In this document: piece after piece, positions 26,219 through 35,234 of the stretch
Numbering within the stretch: position 1 is the first letter of the stretch
Layout of the letters: each line of letters starts with the position of its first letter
DNA from: Nitrosomonas stercoris
Lineage (GTDB): Bacteria > Pseudomonadota > Gammaproteobacteria > Burkholderiales > Nitrosomonadaceae
DNA: 64,000 nt
Direction: 5' to 3'
Assembly (NCBI GenBank): GCA_006742785.1
Contig: AP019755.1
Span: 1,922,001 to 1,986,000, forward strand
Translations under genes and position numbers: made by a program
The notes under the pieces: model-generated
What the model saw: the letters and a program-made list of their open reading frames with translations, nothing else
Told to the model about the DNA's origin: nothing
The model's database searches: none

Positions 26219-26325
26219 TTACTTGACCAGGTCAGGGTTTGCGTTAATCCTACTAACCAAAGTTTCAAACGGATAGTCAATAGGGGATATAGGCTTAACA
26301 TTTTATCTTCTGGCAAATCGCTCAT
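26219..26325 (-). pseudogene. Frameshifted remnant of a ~35-residue small protein
   Basis: From an ATG at 26325 the frame reads MSDLPEDK and then becomes unprotein-like. The next frame, joined at the AAAA run after GAT, reads 'NVKPISPIDYPFETLVSRIN' and 'ANPDLVK' to a TAA at 26219. Together they would make a coherent 35-aa hydrophilic protein if one base were restored (107 bp present, 108 expected). I do not recognise it. It lies between the LprI-like gene and a gene-free 130 bp. An alternative is chance. Confidence 0.3.
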
Positions 26326-26457
26326 ATTTTACCTTTTGGTTAAATAAATATTCTTGCGCAAACTTAATTTGTATTTTTCAACCGTACCGGCAAGCCTCGA
26401 TTGATAAGCACGCATTCACATAACGGCTTGAATGAATTGCCAGGCACCACCGTGATC

Positions 26458-27051
26458 TTACGACTCGCGTTGTTTGGCTACGACCCGAAGTTGCTTGTTG
26501 ATACTGCGAAGCTCATTGCGAATTTCTTGAAGGGTCGTAATATTTGGACCCTTGAGAGCATCAACGATTGCTTGGTTAGCACTGGTGCGGGTGGGCATAC
26601 CTTTCATGTGCTCAATGCTGAGTATGAATGTCTCATCGTGCTTTCGAGCAAAACCGATAGGGTTGCGAAATCTATAAGACGCAGTTACTACCAAACCACT
26701 ATCAAGCTTGCTGTGAAGCCCTGCATACTGACCGCCAGTAAAGACGTACCGCTGGCCAGGCGAGACTGCGGGAAAACCCTGTTGGGAAACAGCCAAACCT
26801 TCACCATCTGGCTTCTCGATGCCGAAGCAATTGATGGGTAGGGGATTTGAAAACGTAACTCCAATAGCGTTGCCCCCACCAATATTTTCTATGACCAAGT
26901 CAATGATCGACGGAACATCGGGGTTGGGCCGGTAGTAGACCAATAGTTGCGGTTGCGAACCACGAAGCAACGATAAATAAGCAACCCACACTGCAAGAAG
27001 TGTGGCGAGCGGGCTAATGATGTATGCAATAACTTGTGCTAACACAGACAC
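26458..27051 (-). CDS. Hypothetical protein with N-terminal membrane segment
   Basis: 197 aa. Residues 5-29 (AQVIAYIISPLATLLAVWVAYLSLL) form one hydrophobic helix followed by basic residues, so the remaining ~165 aa are probably cytoplasmic. The middle region ('DLVIENIGGGNAIGVTFSNPLPI', 'GQRYVFTGGQYAGL', 'VTASYRFRN') looks like a small beta-sandwich; the C-terminus is helical and basic ('EIRNELRSINKQLRVV'). No family was recognised. Its start is 11 bp from the TTA flank of an IS, so its native promoter may have been replaced. It looks protein-like, but expression is uncertain. Confidence 0.55.
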   Translation of the reverse strand: MSVLAQVIAYIISPLATLLAVWVAYLSLLRGSQPQLLVYYRPNPDVPSIIDLVIENIGGGNAIGVTFSNPLPINCFGIEKPDGEGLAVSQQGFPAVSPGQRYVFTGGQYAGLHSKLDSGLVVTASYRFRNPIGFARKHDETFILSIEHMKGMPTRTSANQAIVDALKGPNITTLQEIRNELRSINKQLRVVAKQRES

Positions 27052-27106
27052 GACTCCCTCCTTAGAGCCCGTTTACGATCTCATCATTATTCCTTACGAT
27101 ACGTGG

Positions 27107-27474
27107 ATGAAGAGAACAAAATATGCCGGTGATATTAGCAAAGAGAAGTTTGCCGAGATAGAGCCGCTATTGCGTAGCGTGAGGCGCAGCACCAAACCCA
27201 CGACAATAGATATTTGTATGAAGTATTTTGTGCTGTGCTGTATCTGCTGCGTACTGGTTGCCAGTGGAGATTTTTGCCCGGAGAGTTTCCCAAATGGCAG
27301 AGTGTATATGCCTATTGGCGCAAATGGAATGAGCCTGACCAGCACGGCGTGAGCGTGCTGGAGCAGGCATTAAAAAAATCAGGTTGGCGCGGCCCGAGAG
27401 AAACTGGGGCGCAACGCTTGCAGCACGTTCTTGATTGTGGACGCGCAAAGCGTGAAGAATACAGACACGGCTGA
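27107..27474 (+). pseudogene. IS5-family transposase orfA (copy 1), frameshifted
   Basis: MKRTKYAGDISKEKFAEIEP opens correctly but the extra AT after 'KPTTID' shifts the frame, whereas the other two copies read on as [16 protein letters not shown]. The correct frame continues to 27474. The copy is unlikely to make its own transposase but could be moved by the intact ones. Confidence 0.8.
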
Positions 27475-27907
27475 CCAGAAAGGCTATGACGCCGGCAAGA
27501 AGGTGTCGGGCATCAAGCGCCATATCGCTGTTGATACCTTGGGGTTGCCGCACGCCATTGCAGTGACGACAGCGGAAGTGACTGACCGTAACGGTGCATT
27601 GCAGGCCTTGAAGCGTTGCAGATCGAGTTTGGGGCAAGTACAAGGTTTGCTGTGTGACGGTGGCTATACTGGAGCACCATTTGCCGAAAGTGTGCAAGAA
27701 ATTCTGGGCAAACCTGTCACCGTGCAGATCGCCAAACGCAGCAAACTGCATACCTTCAAGGTTATGCCCAGGCGCTGGATAGTGGAACGTAGTTTCGCCT
27801 GGCTGGAAAAGTGCCGAAGATTATGGAAAAACTGCGAACGTAAACTTGATACCAGCTTGCAGCTCATTCATTTGGCTTTCTTGGCACTATTACTCAGAAG
27901 ATCGTAA
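27431..27907 (+). CDS. IS5-family transposase orfB (copy 1)
   Basis: 158 aa, identical by eye to orfB of copies 2 and 3: DDE regions '[23 protein letters not shown]', '[13 protein letters not shown]' and '[23 protein letters not shown]'. It is intact, but its normal expression depends on frameshifting from orfA, which is broken here. Confidence 0.8.
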   Translation: MIVDAQSVKNTDTADQKGYDAGKKVSGIKRHIAVDTLGLPHAIAVTTAEVTDRNGALQALKRCRSSLGQVQGLLCDGGYTGAPFAESVQEILGKPVTVQIAKRSKLHTFKVMPRRWIVERSFAWLEKCRRLWKNCERKLDTSLQLIHLAFLALLLRRS

Positions 27908-27915
27908 ACAGGCGC

Positions 27916-28595
27916 TTACCAATCTTATTTATGGCAATCCTCAACTTAAGCCGGAAAAGGCAGAAACATTTGAAGTCTCAGGAACTTATAAATTTGATAA
28001 TGGACAATTGGATGTAACCTATCATCGCACTAACTACAGAGATCTAATCCAATCAGAATCTGTTCAACAGGTGTTTCGTAACGGGACACCAGTATGTAAC
28101 TCTGGGCGCACAAGAATACCTGGCGGGCTGCCTATCGTATTCAGCTGTTATGATCAGTTCAACGTGGGCAAAGCAGTGATCAACGGAGTGGAAGTGGTAC
28201 TGAACTACCAGATATTTGACTGGTGGCGTCTATTCTCCAGTTATGAGTACCTCAGCACCAAAGACAGAGCAACTGGTTTGCGCTTGCTCAATCGTGCTGC
28301 GGATCACACCATGCGAGTACAGAGTTTGTTCAATTACCATGACAAACTTTTGTTTAGTATCAATATGATTTCTCAGTGGGATCTCTATGGTCAGAATACT
28401 GCACGACAAAATGTGTACGTTGACCACTTCAACATGGATATTAAGCTGGATTATTTTTTGACCAAGCAGCTTAACTTGTTTGCAGGTATCGACAATTTGA
28501 CCGATCGCAAACCTGCTGATGGGTTCTCAAGCAGATTACAGGCACTAGATCCGGGAGCACGCTTTTTTTATGCTGGTGCAGCAATTCGCTTCTGA
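27916..28595 (+). pseudogene. TonB-dependent outer membrane receptor, C-terminal remnant
   Basis: Beginning right after the IS, the frame encodes 'TNLIYGNPQLKPEKAETFEV', 'SGTYKFDNGQLDVTYHRTNY', 'FNVGKAVINGVEVVLNYQIFDWWRLFSSYEYL', 'LNLFAGIDNLTDRKPADGF' and ends 'AGAAIRF'. 'GNPxLKPEKxExxEVG', 'NLFAGIDNLTDR' and a terminal aromatic residue are hallmarks of TonB-dependent receptor barrels. About the last 225 residues remain of an expected 650-800. The plug and most of the barrel are absent and are not found upstream of the IS, so sequence has been deleted. The substrate (siderophore or other) cannot be inferred. Confidence 0.85.
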
Positions 28596-28722
28596 GCATG
28601 AAGAGAATCAGGAGCGCAATCATGCACCGGGTATACAAGAACAAACCACTCTCAGCACGACAGTAGCTGTATGAATCTGAAAAAAGTCGTCAACAAAATC
28701 ATCATGGTTATGCAGAGATTTT

Positions 28723-31107
28723 CTATATTTCATGCGCTAGCTTATTTGCCAATGGCCGGAATTGCAGGTGATAAAACATGTTGAGGTAACGATCATTTTC
28801 CTCGCGTTCCAGTCCACTTACAAATTTCCAGAAACTGTATATGCGCGATAGTGTCATCATACGTTCTGCATAAAGTTTCCAAGTATAACGACTTGCAACG
28901 CGGTCAAGAGCACCTTGTGACAAACGTTGCCATTCTGCTGGATCATCTCGAGTTTTTTCAAAGAAATCAGCAATAAGATCTGCAGTAGTTGCGCCTTGAT
29001 TGGGATCGATATGAAACCCGGATTGATTATGCTGAATAATTTCCAGCGGTCCGCCATAACGGGTGGCAAAAGTTGGTAAACCGGATGCCATCGCTTCGAT
29101 AATCGTGAGACCAAATGCTTCAAACAAGGCAGGTTGTACAAATATACCTTGTTTATCAGCAATATAGCGATAAAGTTCACCCGCCAAGTTCTTGTCAAGT
29201 CGCATGCCGAGCCAGCGAACTTGTGTATCGAGTTGATATTGATCCATCAGTTGGTGCATGCGCTGGATTTGTTCCTGCTCCTCGTGATCAGAAGAATGTC
29301 GGGGATCTATTTTTCCGCCGACAATTACCAAGTTAGCAAGTGAGCGTAACCGTTGTGAAGCACCATATGCTTTAACTAATCCGGTAATATTTTTGATACG
29401 ATCTAGTCGTGCCATAGTAAAAATTAATGGCTTATCAGGATGTTGCAAATATCCTCGGGCTGGTAGATTGGCCGTGTCATCGAAAAGTAGTGCCTCAATT
29501 TCTGGAATCAGACTATGCAAACGTCTGGCTTGGTTGGTGTAGGGGAAATATATTTCAGCATCTGCGCCTGGGGAAACAATATTAAATTTTGGATCAAACA
29601 GATCAATCCCGTTAATGACGCGATATAAACCTGGCATGGAAAAAGCACGGTAGCTTTCATATTGACCTTCTGCTTCACGTGTACCGGCAATTTCCTGGTA
29701 TGTGCTAGCTACAATAAAATCAGCCGCATTCATAGCGAGTAAATCCGCGGTGTATTGGCAGGAAAAGTGATATTTATCCTCATTTTCTTGCCAGTAAATA
29801 TCCGAATGCAGATACTTGGTTTTTTCCAGTGCATGTGCGATGTTGCACTGGGTGACTCCTAACTCTTGGCTGAGTAAGGTCGCGACCAGATTACCATCCG
29901 AATAATTGCCGATAATGAGATCGGGGCGTCCACCCAATTCGGCTAATGCTTCATGTTTTACGTCCAGCGCAAATGTTTCAAGATGTGGCCAGATTTCAAA
30001 GCGTGAAATCCAATGTGGAATAATTTCGCCATTTTTCTTACGGAAGGGCACACGTAAAATCCAGGTATTGGTGCAACCACTGACTTTTTCCAAGCGTTGG
30101 TTGCTGGTAGTGTCTCCGGCCTCAGGAATTAACCGAGTCACAATCAGTATTTTAGGTTCTACTTGCACGCCTTGCAGTTGTAGTCGTTCACGCATTTCTC
30201 GTTCCAGTGCACGCACCTGATCGAGAATATAGACAACCTGCCCACCAGTATCTGGCAAGCCAAGTACGTTATCTTGTCCAAAGAACCCATGGGGGGAGAG
30301 GATCAGCAGACGGGAAATCATGGGAATGCGAGCTAGAAATGCTTCCAGTGCAGAAGGAGAGGGTGCCTCCAGAATATCCATGAGCATATTCATGGTTTCT
30401 GCTACTCGCGCGGCATCGTGCCCCCAGCCGGGTGCAAAGCCCAATTGATTCATTTTTTGTGTTAGTTCTGACCAGGGCGTTGTTTCATCGACTGTCTCTA
30501 GCATTTCCAACGCTCGGCGCAGCTGGTTGCGCATGGTGTCGATATTGTGGGAATTACTGCTGAACATTAATTGCTGGCCATCGATTGCATGTACCCCCAA
30601 AAAATGTAGCAATCCGGTGTTACCGGTTTCAATACGAGTGAACATTTCACTGGAGAGCTGCCGGTTCAGGAAGATGACACCCTGGCCGATTGAGCGAGAT
30701 TCTTTCAGCTTGGGAAAGCCGCGATTAAATGGATCAAAATCAATTTCCAGTACAGGTTCGGTCGTCTCGCCTTTAATTGTGGTTTCCTTGAACTCCAAAA
30801 ATTCATTAACAGTAATATTTTCAGGAATGAGTTGTTCCTGATGGATACGCACAAACTCCCATTTTGCAACATCCGGACGCAGCATGAAATAAGCCCAGGA
30901 TGAACAAAAAACACCTTCTTGCAAACGAAATACAAATTTATGCAGTGCATCGGATCGTTCACACTCTTTCTCCAATTCCAATAATTCATCCCGCAAATCA
31001 GATTGCAGCAGAAGAGGGCGATTGGTTGAAAAATAACGGCGTAGCAGCGTATAAACAGCATCCCTGTTTTGTTGGATACCGGTTGTGAGTGCATCAATTG
31101 TAGTCAT
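28723..31107 (-). CDS. Sucrose synthase
   Basis: 794 aa, close to the ~800 aa of plant, cyanobacterial and nitrifier sucrose synthases. An N-terminal regulatory region (~1-260) precedes a GT-B glycosyltransferase with '[33 protein letters not shown]', '[38 protein letters not shown]', '[29 protein letters not shown]', and the GT4 donor-binding '[25 protein letters not shown]'. Known reaction: NDP-glucose + fructose to or from sucrose + NDP. It is the last gene of frk - sps - sus, 9 bp after the sps stop. With sps split, it may be the main remaining sucrose enzyme of the cluster. Confidence 0.95.
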   Translation of the reverse strand: MTTIDALTTGIQQNRDAVYTLLRRYFSTNRPLLLQSDLRDELLELEKECERSDALHKFVFRLQEGVFCSSWAYFMLRPDVAKWEFVRIHQEQLIPENITVNEFLEFKETTIKGETTEPVLEIDFDPFNRGFPKLKESRSIGQGVIFLNRQLSSEMFTRIETGNTGLLHFLGVHAIDGQQLMFSSNSHNIDTMRNQLRRALEMLETVDETTPWSELTQKMNQLGFAPGWGHDAARVAETMNMLMDILEAPSPSALEAFLARIPMISRLLILSPHGFFGQDNVLGLPDTGGQVVYILDQVRALEREMRERLQLQGVQVEPKILIVTRLIPEAGDTTSNQRLEKVSGCTNTWILRVPFRKKNGEIIPHWISRFEIWPHLETFALDVKHEALAELGGRPDLIIGNYSDGNLVATLLSQELGVTQCNIAHALEKTKYLHSDIYWQENEDKYHFSCQYTADLLAMNAADFIVASTYQEIAGTREAEGQYESYRAFSMPGLYRVINGIDLFDPKFNIVSPGADAEIYFPYTNQARRLHSLIPEIEALLFDDTANLPARGYLQHPDKPLIFTMARLDRIKNITGLVKAYGASQRLRSLANLVIVGGKIDPRHSSDHEEQEQIQRMHQLMDQYQLDTQVRWLGMRLDKNLAGELYRYIADKQGIFVQPALFEAFGLTIIEAMASGLPTFATRYGGPLEIIQHNQSGFHIDPNQGATTADLIADFFEKTRDDPAEWQRLSQGALDRVASRYTWKLYAERMMTLSRIYSFWKFVSGLEREENDRYLNMFYHLQFRPLANKLAHEI

Positions 31108-32283
31108 GCAATATCCTTATTGTGCAAAATCATAGTATTCCACTCCCTCCAAAATGCCGCGAGCATACGTGTTATCAGCAAAATACATTTGTTCCAGGCC
31201 ACGCAATGGTTCCAGTTCTGGGCTATGGTTGCCTACCACAACAGCCAGAGTGTCACCCACGAGCATTTCTTCGTCATTACCGGAATCACCCGCCACCAGA
31301 AAATTATGCAGGGATAATCCCCATTTGTATGACAGATAGCGAACTGCTAACCCCTTGGAGGCTCGCTCTGGTAATACATCCAGAAATTGTTCGTGTGAGT
31401 AAATTAATTTTGCGTGCAAATTTTGTTGGTGAAGATGGTGATACAACTCTTCCAGTGGTGGCATATGGGCAGGTGTAACCAGGTAACTGAGTTTGAATTC
31501 GCGTTGATTCTCTGGGGCTTGTAAAGTAAGCCCTGGAATCGATTGAAGTGCTTCTGCCAATGCTTCACGGCGCCAGCGATGGCGAATATGGTTGCTCCAA
31601 CCCTGATCGGGCCGTAAAGATGGCCAGTAATTGATTTCACTGCCTACGGAGGTGATCAAGGTATCTGGCATGGGAACACGCCATTTTTTAAGCACTTTAA
31701 TCGCACTTTCAAGTGTTCTACCAGTGGCCACCCCGAATGAAACAGTATTAGCATGGGTTCGTAACCAGGTTAGCAATTCTTCCAAACCTTGCTTGTCTCC
31801 TAGCAGTGTATTATCAATATCACTGATAATCATTTTCTCGGTCAGGGAGATGGGAACCCATTCAGTGTGTTGTGCCGCTGCGTATTGACGACGTAAACGT
31901 TTGCGTTCTTTATGCAATAGCTTGCTGACATCTTTCACATATTTTGCGACGTGGGCATCCCAGGTGTAATGGCGTCTGACGTTGGCAATGCCATTTTTGG
32001 ACCAATTACGCCAGCGTTTTTTGTCAGATAAAGCATCTTTTAGCGCATTGGCAATATCGGTTGGGTTGAGCGTGTTGACCAGCAAGCCATTGCGACAATT
32101 GGCGATAATATCGCGTGGACCACCATCATCCGGAGCGATAATAGGCAATCCACTGGCAGCTGCTTCGATTAGAGTGAGTCCAAAGGGTTCGGTAAGAGCA
32201 GGATTGATAAAAATACCGCGTCTGCGAACAGCTAGTCGATAAATTTCAGGAATATCTTCAGTCGTAAAGTTCTTAGAGCCTGT

Positions 32284-32760
32284 TTACGATCTTCTGAGTA
32301 ATAGTGCCAAGAAAGCCAAATGAATGAGCTGCAAGCTGGTATCAAGTTTACGTTCGCAGTTTTTCCATAATCTTCGGCACTTTTCCAGCCAGGCGAAACT
32401 ACGTTCCACTATCCAGCGCCTGGGCATAACCTTGAAGGTATGCAGTTTGCTGCGTTTGGCGATCTGCACGGTGACAGGTTTGCCCAGAATTTCTTGCACA
32501 CTTTCGGCAAATGGTGCTCCAGTATAGCCACCGTCACACAGCAAACCTTGCACTTGTCCCAAACTCGATCTGCAACGCTTCAAGGCCTGCAATGCACCGT
32601 TACGGTCAGTCACTTCCGCTGTCGTCACTGCAATGGCGTGCGGCAACCCCAAGGTATCAACAGCGATATGGCGCTTGATGCCCGACACCTTCTTGCCGGC
32701 GTCATAGCCTTTCTGGTCAGCCGTGTCTGTATTCTTCACGCTTTGCGCGTCCACAATCAA
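32284..32760 (-). CDS. IS5-family transposase orfB (copy 2)
   Basis: 158 aa. DDE catalytic regions '[20 protein letters not shown]', '[13 protein letters not shown]' and '[16 protein letters not shown]' are complete. Upstream of the listed TTG the same frame stays open through '[14 protein letters not shown]', which supports expression as an orfA-orfB fusion by frameshifting at or near the A7 run. Confidence 0.85.
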   Translation of the reverse strand: MIVDAQSVKNTDTADQKGYDAGKKVSGIKRHIAVDTLGLPHAIAVTTAEVTDRNGALQALKRCRSSLGQVQGLLCDGGYTGAPFAESVQEILGKPVTVQIAKRSKLHTFKVMPRRWIVERSFAWLEKCRRLWKNCERKLDTSLQLIHLAFLALLLRRS

Positions 32761-33082
32761 GAACGTGCTGCAAGCGTTGCGCCCCAGTTTCTCTCGGGCC
32801 GCGCCAACCTGATTTTTTTAATGCCTGCTCCAGCACGCTCACGCCGTGCTGGTCAGGCTCATTCCATTTGCGCCAATAGGCATATACACTCTGCCATTTG
32901 GGAAACTCTCCGGGCAAAAATCTCCACTGGCAACCAGTACGCAGCAGATACAGCACAGCACAAAATACTTCATACAAATCTATTGTCGTGGGTTTGGTGC
33001 TGCGCCTCACGCTACGCAATAGCGGCTCTATCTCGGCAAACTTCTCTTTGCTAATATCACTGGCATATTTTGTTCTCTTCAT
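32717..33082 (-). CDS. IS5-family transposase orfA (copy 2)
   Basis: 121 aa, MKRTKYASDISKEKFAEIEP, with '[41 protein letters not shown]', the N-terminal domain of two-frame IS5 transposases. It is intact, unlike copy 1. The A7 run after 'EQALKK' lies in the overlap region. Confidence 0.83.
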   Translation of the reverse strand: MKRTKYASDISKEKFAEIEPLLRSVRRSTKPTTIDLYEVFCAVLYLLRTGCQWRFLPGEFPKWQSVYAYWRKWNEPDQHGVSVLEQALKKSGWRGPRETGAQRLQHVLDCGRAKREEYRHG

Positions 33083-34113
33083 CCACGTATCGTAAGGAAT
33101 AATGATGAGATCGTAAACGGGCTCTTAGGAATAGCTACTGACCCCCACAAATCATAGCGATCAACATCTAGCAGCAGATCGGTCATGACTTCACGCTGTG
33201 ACGTTTCCATGGAACGAATGTCTTCACGTGAACCTGCAACAATGACTAAATTAGCCATGTCTCGCAACACCTGATCTGAGCCATAAGCTTCAACTAGTCC
33301 ATCAATATTTTTGCGTGTATCAGGCCGGCAAATCGCGAGAATTATTGGTTTCTTGGGATCGCTTAAAAATCTGTCCATATTAGCTTGCATGAGCGGATCA
33401 ATAGTTTTGCGCCCAGGAGGAGAAAAACGGGAAGTATCGGTTCCTGGTGGAATCACCCGGCAGCGACGAGGATCGGTATTTTCGTACATGCCGTACTGAT
33501 CCTCAATTTCCTGAGAAGTACTGGTGATGATTAACGAAGCATGAACAAGTACTTCCTCTTCGGCGGCGATACGCTGTGACAAGTTGAATTGCCGTTCAAT
33601 CGTTTTTTCCTTGCGTCCAGCAGCCAGCAGACGAGCTCGTTTGGGGCGGCCCAATGAATGCCCAGTGTGGATTTGTGGGATACCAAGCAGATTGGACAGG
33701 TGTAAGCCGATGTAGCCTGCATCGGCGTAGTGAGTATGGATCAAATCAGGTAATTGTCTTTGTTGGCGTAGATAGTGCAAACAACGATCTACCATTTGGT
33801 CTAGGTGTGGCCATAATAATTCTTTACGCAAATATTTACGTGGCCCGCAAGGTAGTCGAATGATGCGTGCGTTAGGCCCTAACTTTTCAATGGGTTCAGC
33901 ATAATCAGAAGAGATGTTTTTATCGATAATTTGCCGCGTGAGCAAATCAACCTGACCTATGTTGCTGTTGCGTCCCAGTGCGCGTGCTAGTTCGACGACA
34001 TAAGTCGTTTGCCCACCCGTATCGGCGTCACGTCCCAATTCCATATCATGACCGCGAATCAGGCCGTGCGCACTAATCATTAAAATGTAGAGTTGTTGAT
34101 CTGACATAAATTA

Positions 34114-35043
34114 TTAAGATAGCTTCCAGTCTTTTAAAAAATTGTCATAAAATTTGCTTGATTGCGGTATTGCGCCACGTATGCCACACAAAGCGGCGGC
34201 AAATTGGTTTGCGCGTTGCAGGGTCAGATGATGTGACCAATTCAGCAGTAAGCCCAGAATAAAAACAGCACAAAATCCATCACCTGCACCAACGGTATCA
34301 ATAATGGTTACTCCCTCAATACCTGATGTTTCAGAATAGTGGCCTGTGTGATCGAGCAACCAGGCACCTGCCGCACCACGCGTTACTAACAGAGTTTTTA
34401 ATTGGAAAGTTTCAAGTAAATAAGCTGCGTTATCGCGAGGTGATTTACCTGGGAAAGATAGCAGTCCAGGTAATTTAGCCAGCTCATCTTCGTTGACTTT
34501 CACGTGATTTGCCTGGGAAAAGGAGTAACGTATAGTTTCTGGCCGATACCAGGGTTCTCTTAAGTTGATATCGAGCAAGCGCAACGCTTGTGAGGTGCGT
34601 CGCAGTATTTCTGCTAGTGCAATAGCGGATGTTGAATTGCGTTGTGCCAACGTGCCGAAATATACCAGCTGTGGTTGGTTGATTGCGGCGGTGTCACCGG
34701 CGACTTCCGAATCAATAAAATCGTAGGCTTGATTGGCTAGAATATTGAATTTGTGGCCGTTTTCAAGTGGTTTTACCTGTACTTGCCCAGTAGGGTATTG
34801 CGTGTCGTATTGCACACCGATGGTAGGCATGTTTGCAGCATCCATCAGTTGCATTAGTTTTTGACGTAAGGCATCGTTGCCAGTACGAGTAATCAGAATA
34901 GGGCATAAGCCAAATGCCTGCAGGTGATAGCCCACATTAAAAGGCGCACCACCCATGACCGGCCCATCAGGAAAAACATCAGCCAGTACTTCACCAAATA
35001 AAACGATATTTTGTGAGGTGGTACCGCGCTGATCAGTAGACAT
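34114..35043 (-). CDS. PfkB-family sugar kinase, probable fructokinase
   Basis: 309 aa, ribokinase/PfkB fold: N-terminal 'LFGEVLADVFPDGPVMGGAPFNVGYHLQAFG' (substrate-binding glycine motif), 'YPTGQVQV', 'VKVNEDELAKL', and the C-terminal signature 'TIIDTVGAGDGFCAVFILGLLL' with the catalytic Asp. It is first in frk - sps - sus, ending 6 bp before the sps ATG. Context makes fructose the likely substrate: sucrose synthase cleavage releases fructose, and this kinase would feed fructose 6-phosphate back to sps or glycolysis. Specificity is inferred from context. The interval 35044-35234 upstream should hold the operon promoter; none was assigned. Confidence 0.88.
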   Translation of the reverse strand: MSTDQRGTTSQNIVLFGEVLADVFPDGPVMGGAPFNVGYHLQAFGLCPILITRTGNDALRQKLMQLMDAANMPTIGVQYDTQYPTGQVQVKPLENGHKFNILANQAYDFIDSEVAGDTAAINQPQLVYFGTLAQRNSTSAIALAEILRRTSQALRLLDINLREPWYRPETIRYSFSQANHVKVNEDELAKLPGLLSFPGKSPRDNAAYLLETFQLKTLLVTRGAAGAWLLDHTGHYSETSGIEGVTIIDTVGAGDGFCAVFILGLLLNWSHHLTLQRANQFAAALCGIRGAIPQSSKFYDNFLKDWKLS

Positions 35044-35234
35044 AATGAGGTGGTTTCCTGTCAGGAAGGTTGGTTATTTGTGAAATTATGTAAATAACTT
35101 TTTCGTTTGCTGTGTTTTATGAAAGATGAAAATAGAAGAGTAAGACGATTGACAAAACTTGTTTTCAAGTAGATATTATTTTTATTCTGGCACGGATAAT
35201 TGATTTATGCAAAATATCCTGCGTTATAAAATGA

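Larger units (their letters stand above)
27065..27915 (+). mobile_element. IS5-family insertion sequence, type B, copy 1 (851 bp, orfA frameshifted)
   Basis: Termini GAGCCCGTTTACGATCT at the left and, on the other strand, GCGCCTGTTTACGATCT at the right; the other copies have GAGCC at that end, so one terminal base has changed. TTA flanks it on both sides (27062-27064 and 27916-27918). It is 2 bp longer than copies 2 and 3 because of an extra AT in orfA (ACAATAGATATTTG versus ACAATAGATTTG). Otherwise it is nearly identical to them. It separates the hypothetical gene from a beheaded receptor. Confidence 0.93.
32276..33124 (-). mobile_element. IS5-family insertion sequence, type B, copy 2 (849 bp), inside sps
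   Basis: Termini GAGCCTGTTTACGATCT and, on the other strand, GAGCCCGTTTACGATCT (16 of 17). TTA duplicates at 32273-32275 and 33125-33127. orfA (32717-33082) and orfB (32284-32760) are intact on the - strand, overlapping by 44 bp with orfB in the +1 frame relative to orfA. Only a few base differences from copy 3 were seen by eye, so insertion is recent. It lies in the same orientation as the gene it splits. Confidence 0.95.
31117..34107 (-). pseudogene. Sucrose-phosphate synthase (fused to HAD phosphatase-like domain), split by an IS5-family element
   Basis: The 5' part (34107-33128) opens MSDQQLYILMISAHGLIRGH and 'RDADTGGQTTYVVELARALG' and runs through 'VIPPGTDTSRF', 'ILAICRPDTRKNIDGLVEAYG' to 'DLWGSVAIP'. 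The 3' part (32272-31117) resumes 'TTEDIPEIYRLAVRRRGIFI' and 'NPALTEPFGLTLIEAAASGLP' (GT4 donor site), then a C-terminal HAD region 'MIISDIDNTLLGDKQGLEELLTWLR' to 'LVAGDSGNDEEMLVGD'. Removing the 849-bp IS and one TTA joins them in frame through VAIP-KNFTTED as a 712-aa protein. SPS makes sucrose 6-phosphate from UDP-glucose and fructose 6-phosphate; the phosphatase-like domain could yield sucrose. Neither half should be active alone. Confidence 0.93.

Noticed and set aside
32440..33054. 204-aa + strand frame opposite the type-B transposase (also at 54468-55082 and 27167-27751)
   Set aside because: It is the antisense shadow of orfA/orfB, recurs only because the IS recurs, and has low-complexity His/Arg/Gln composition.
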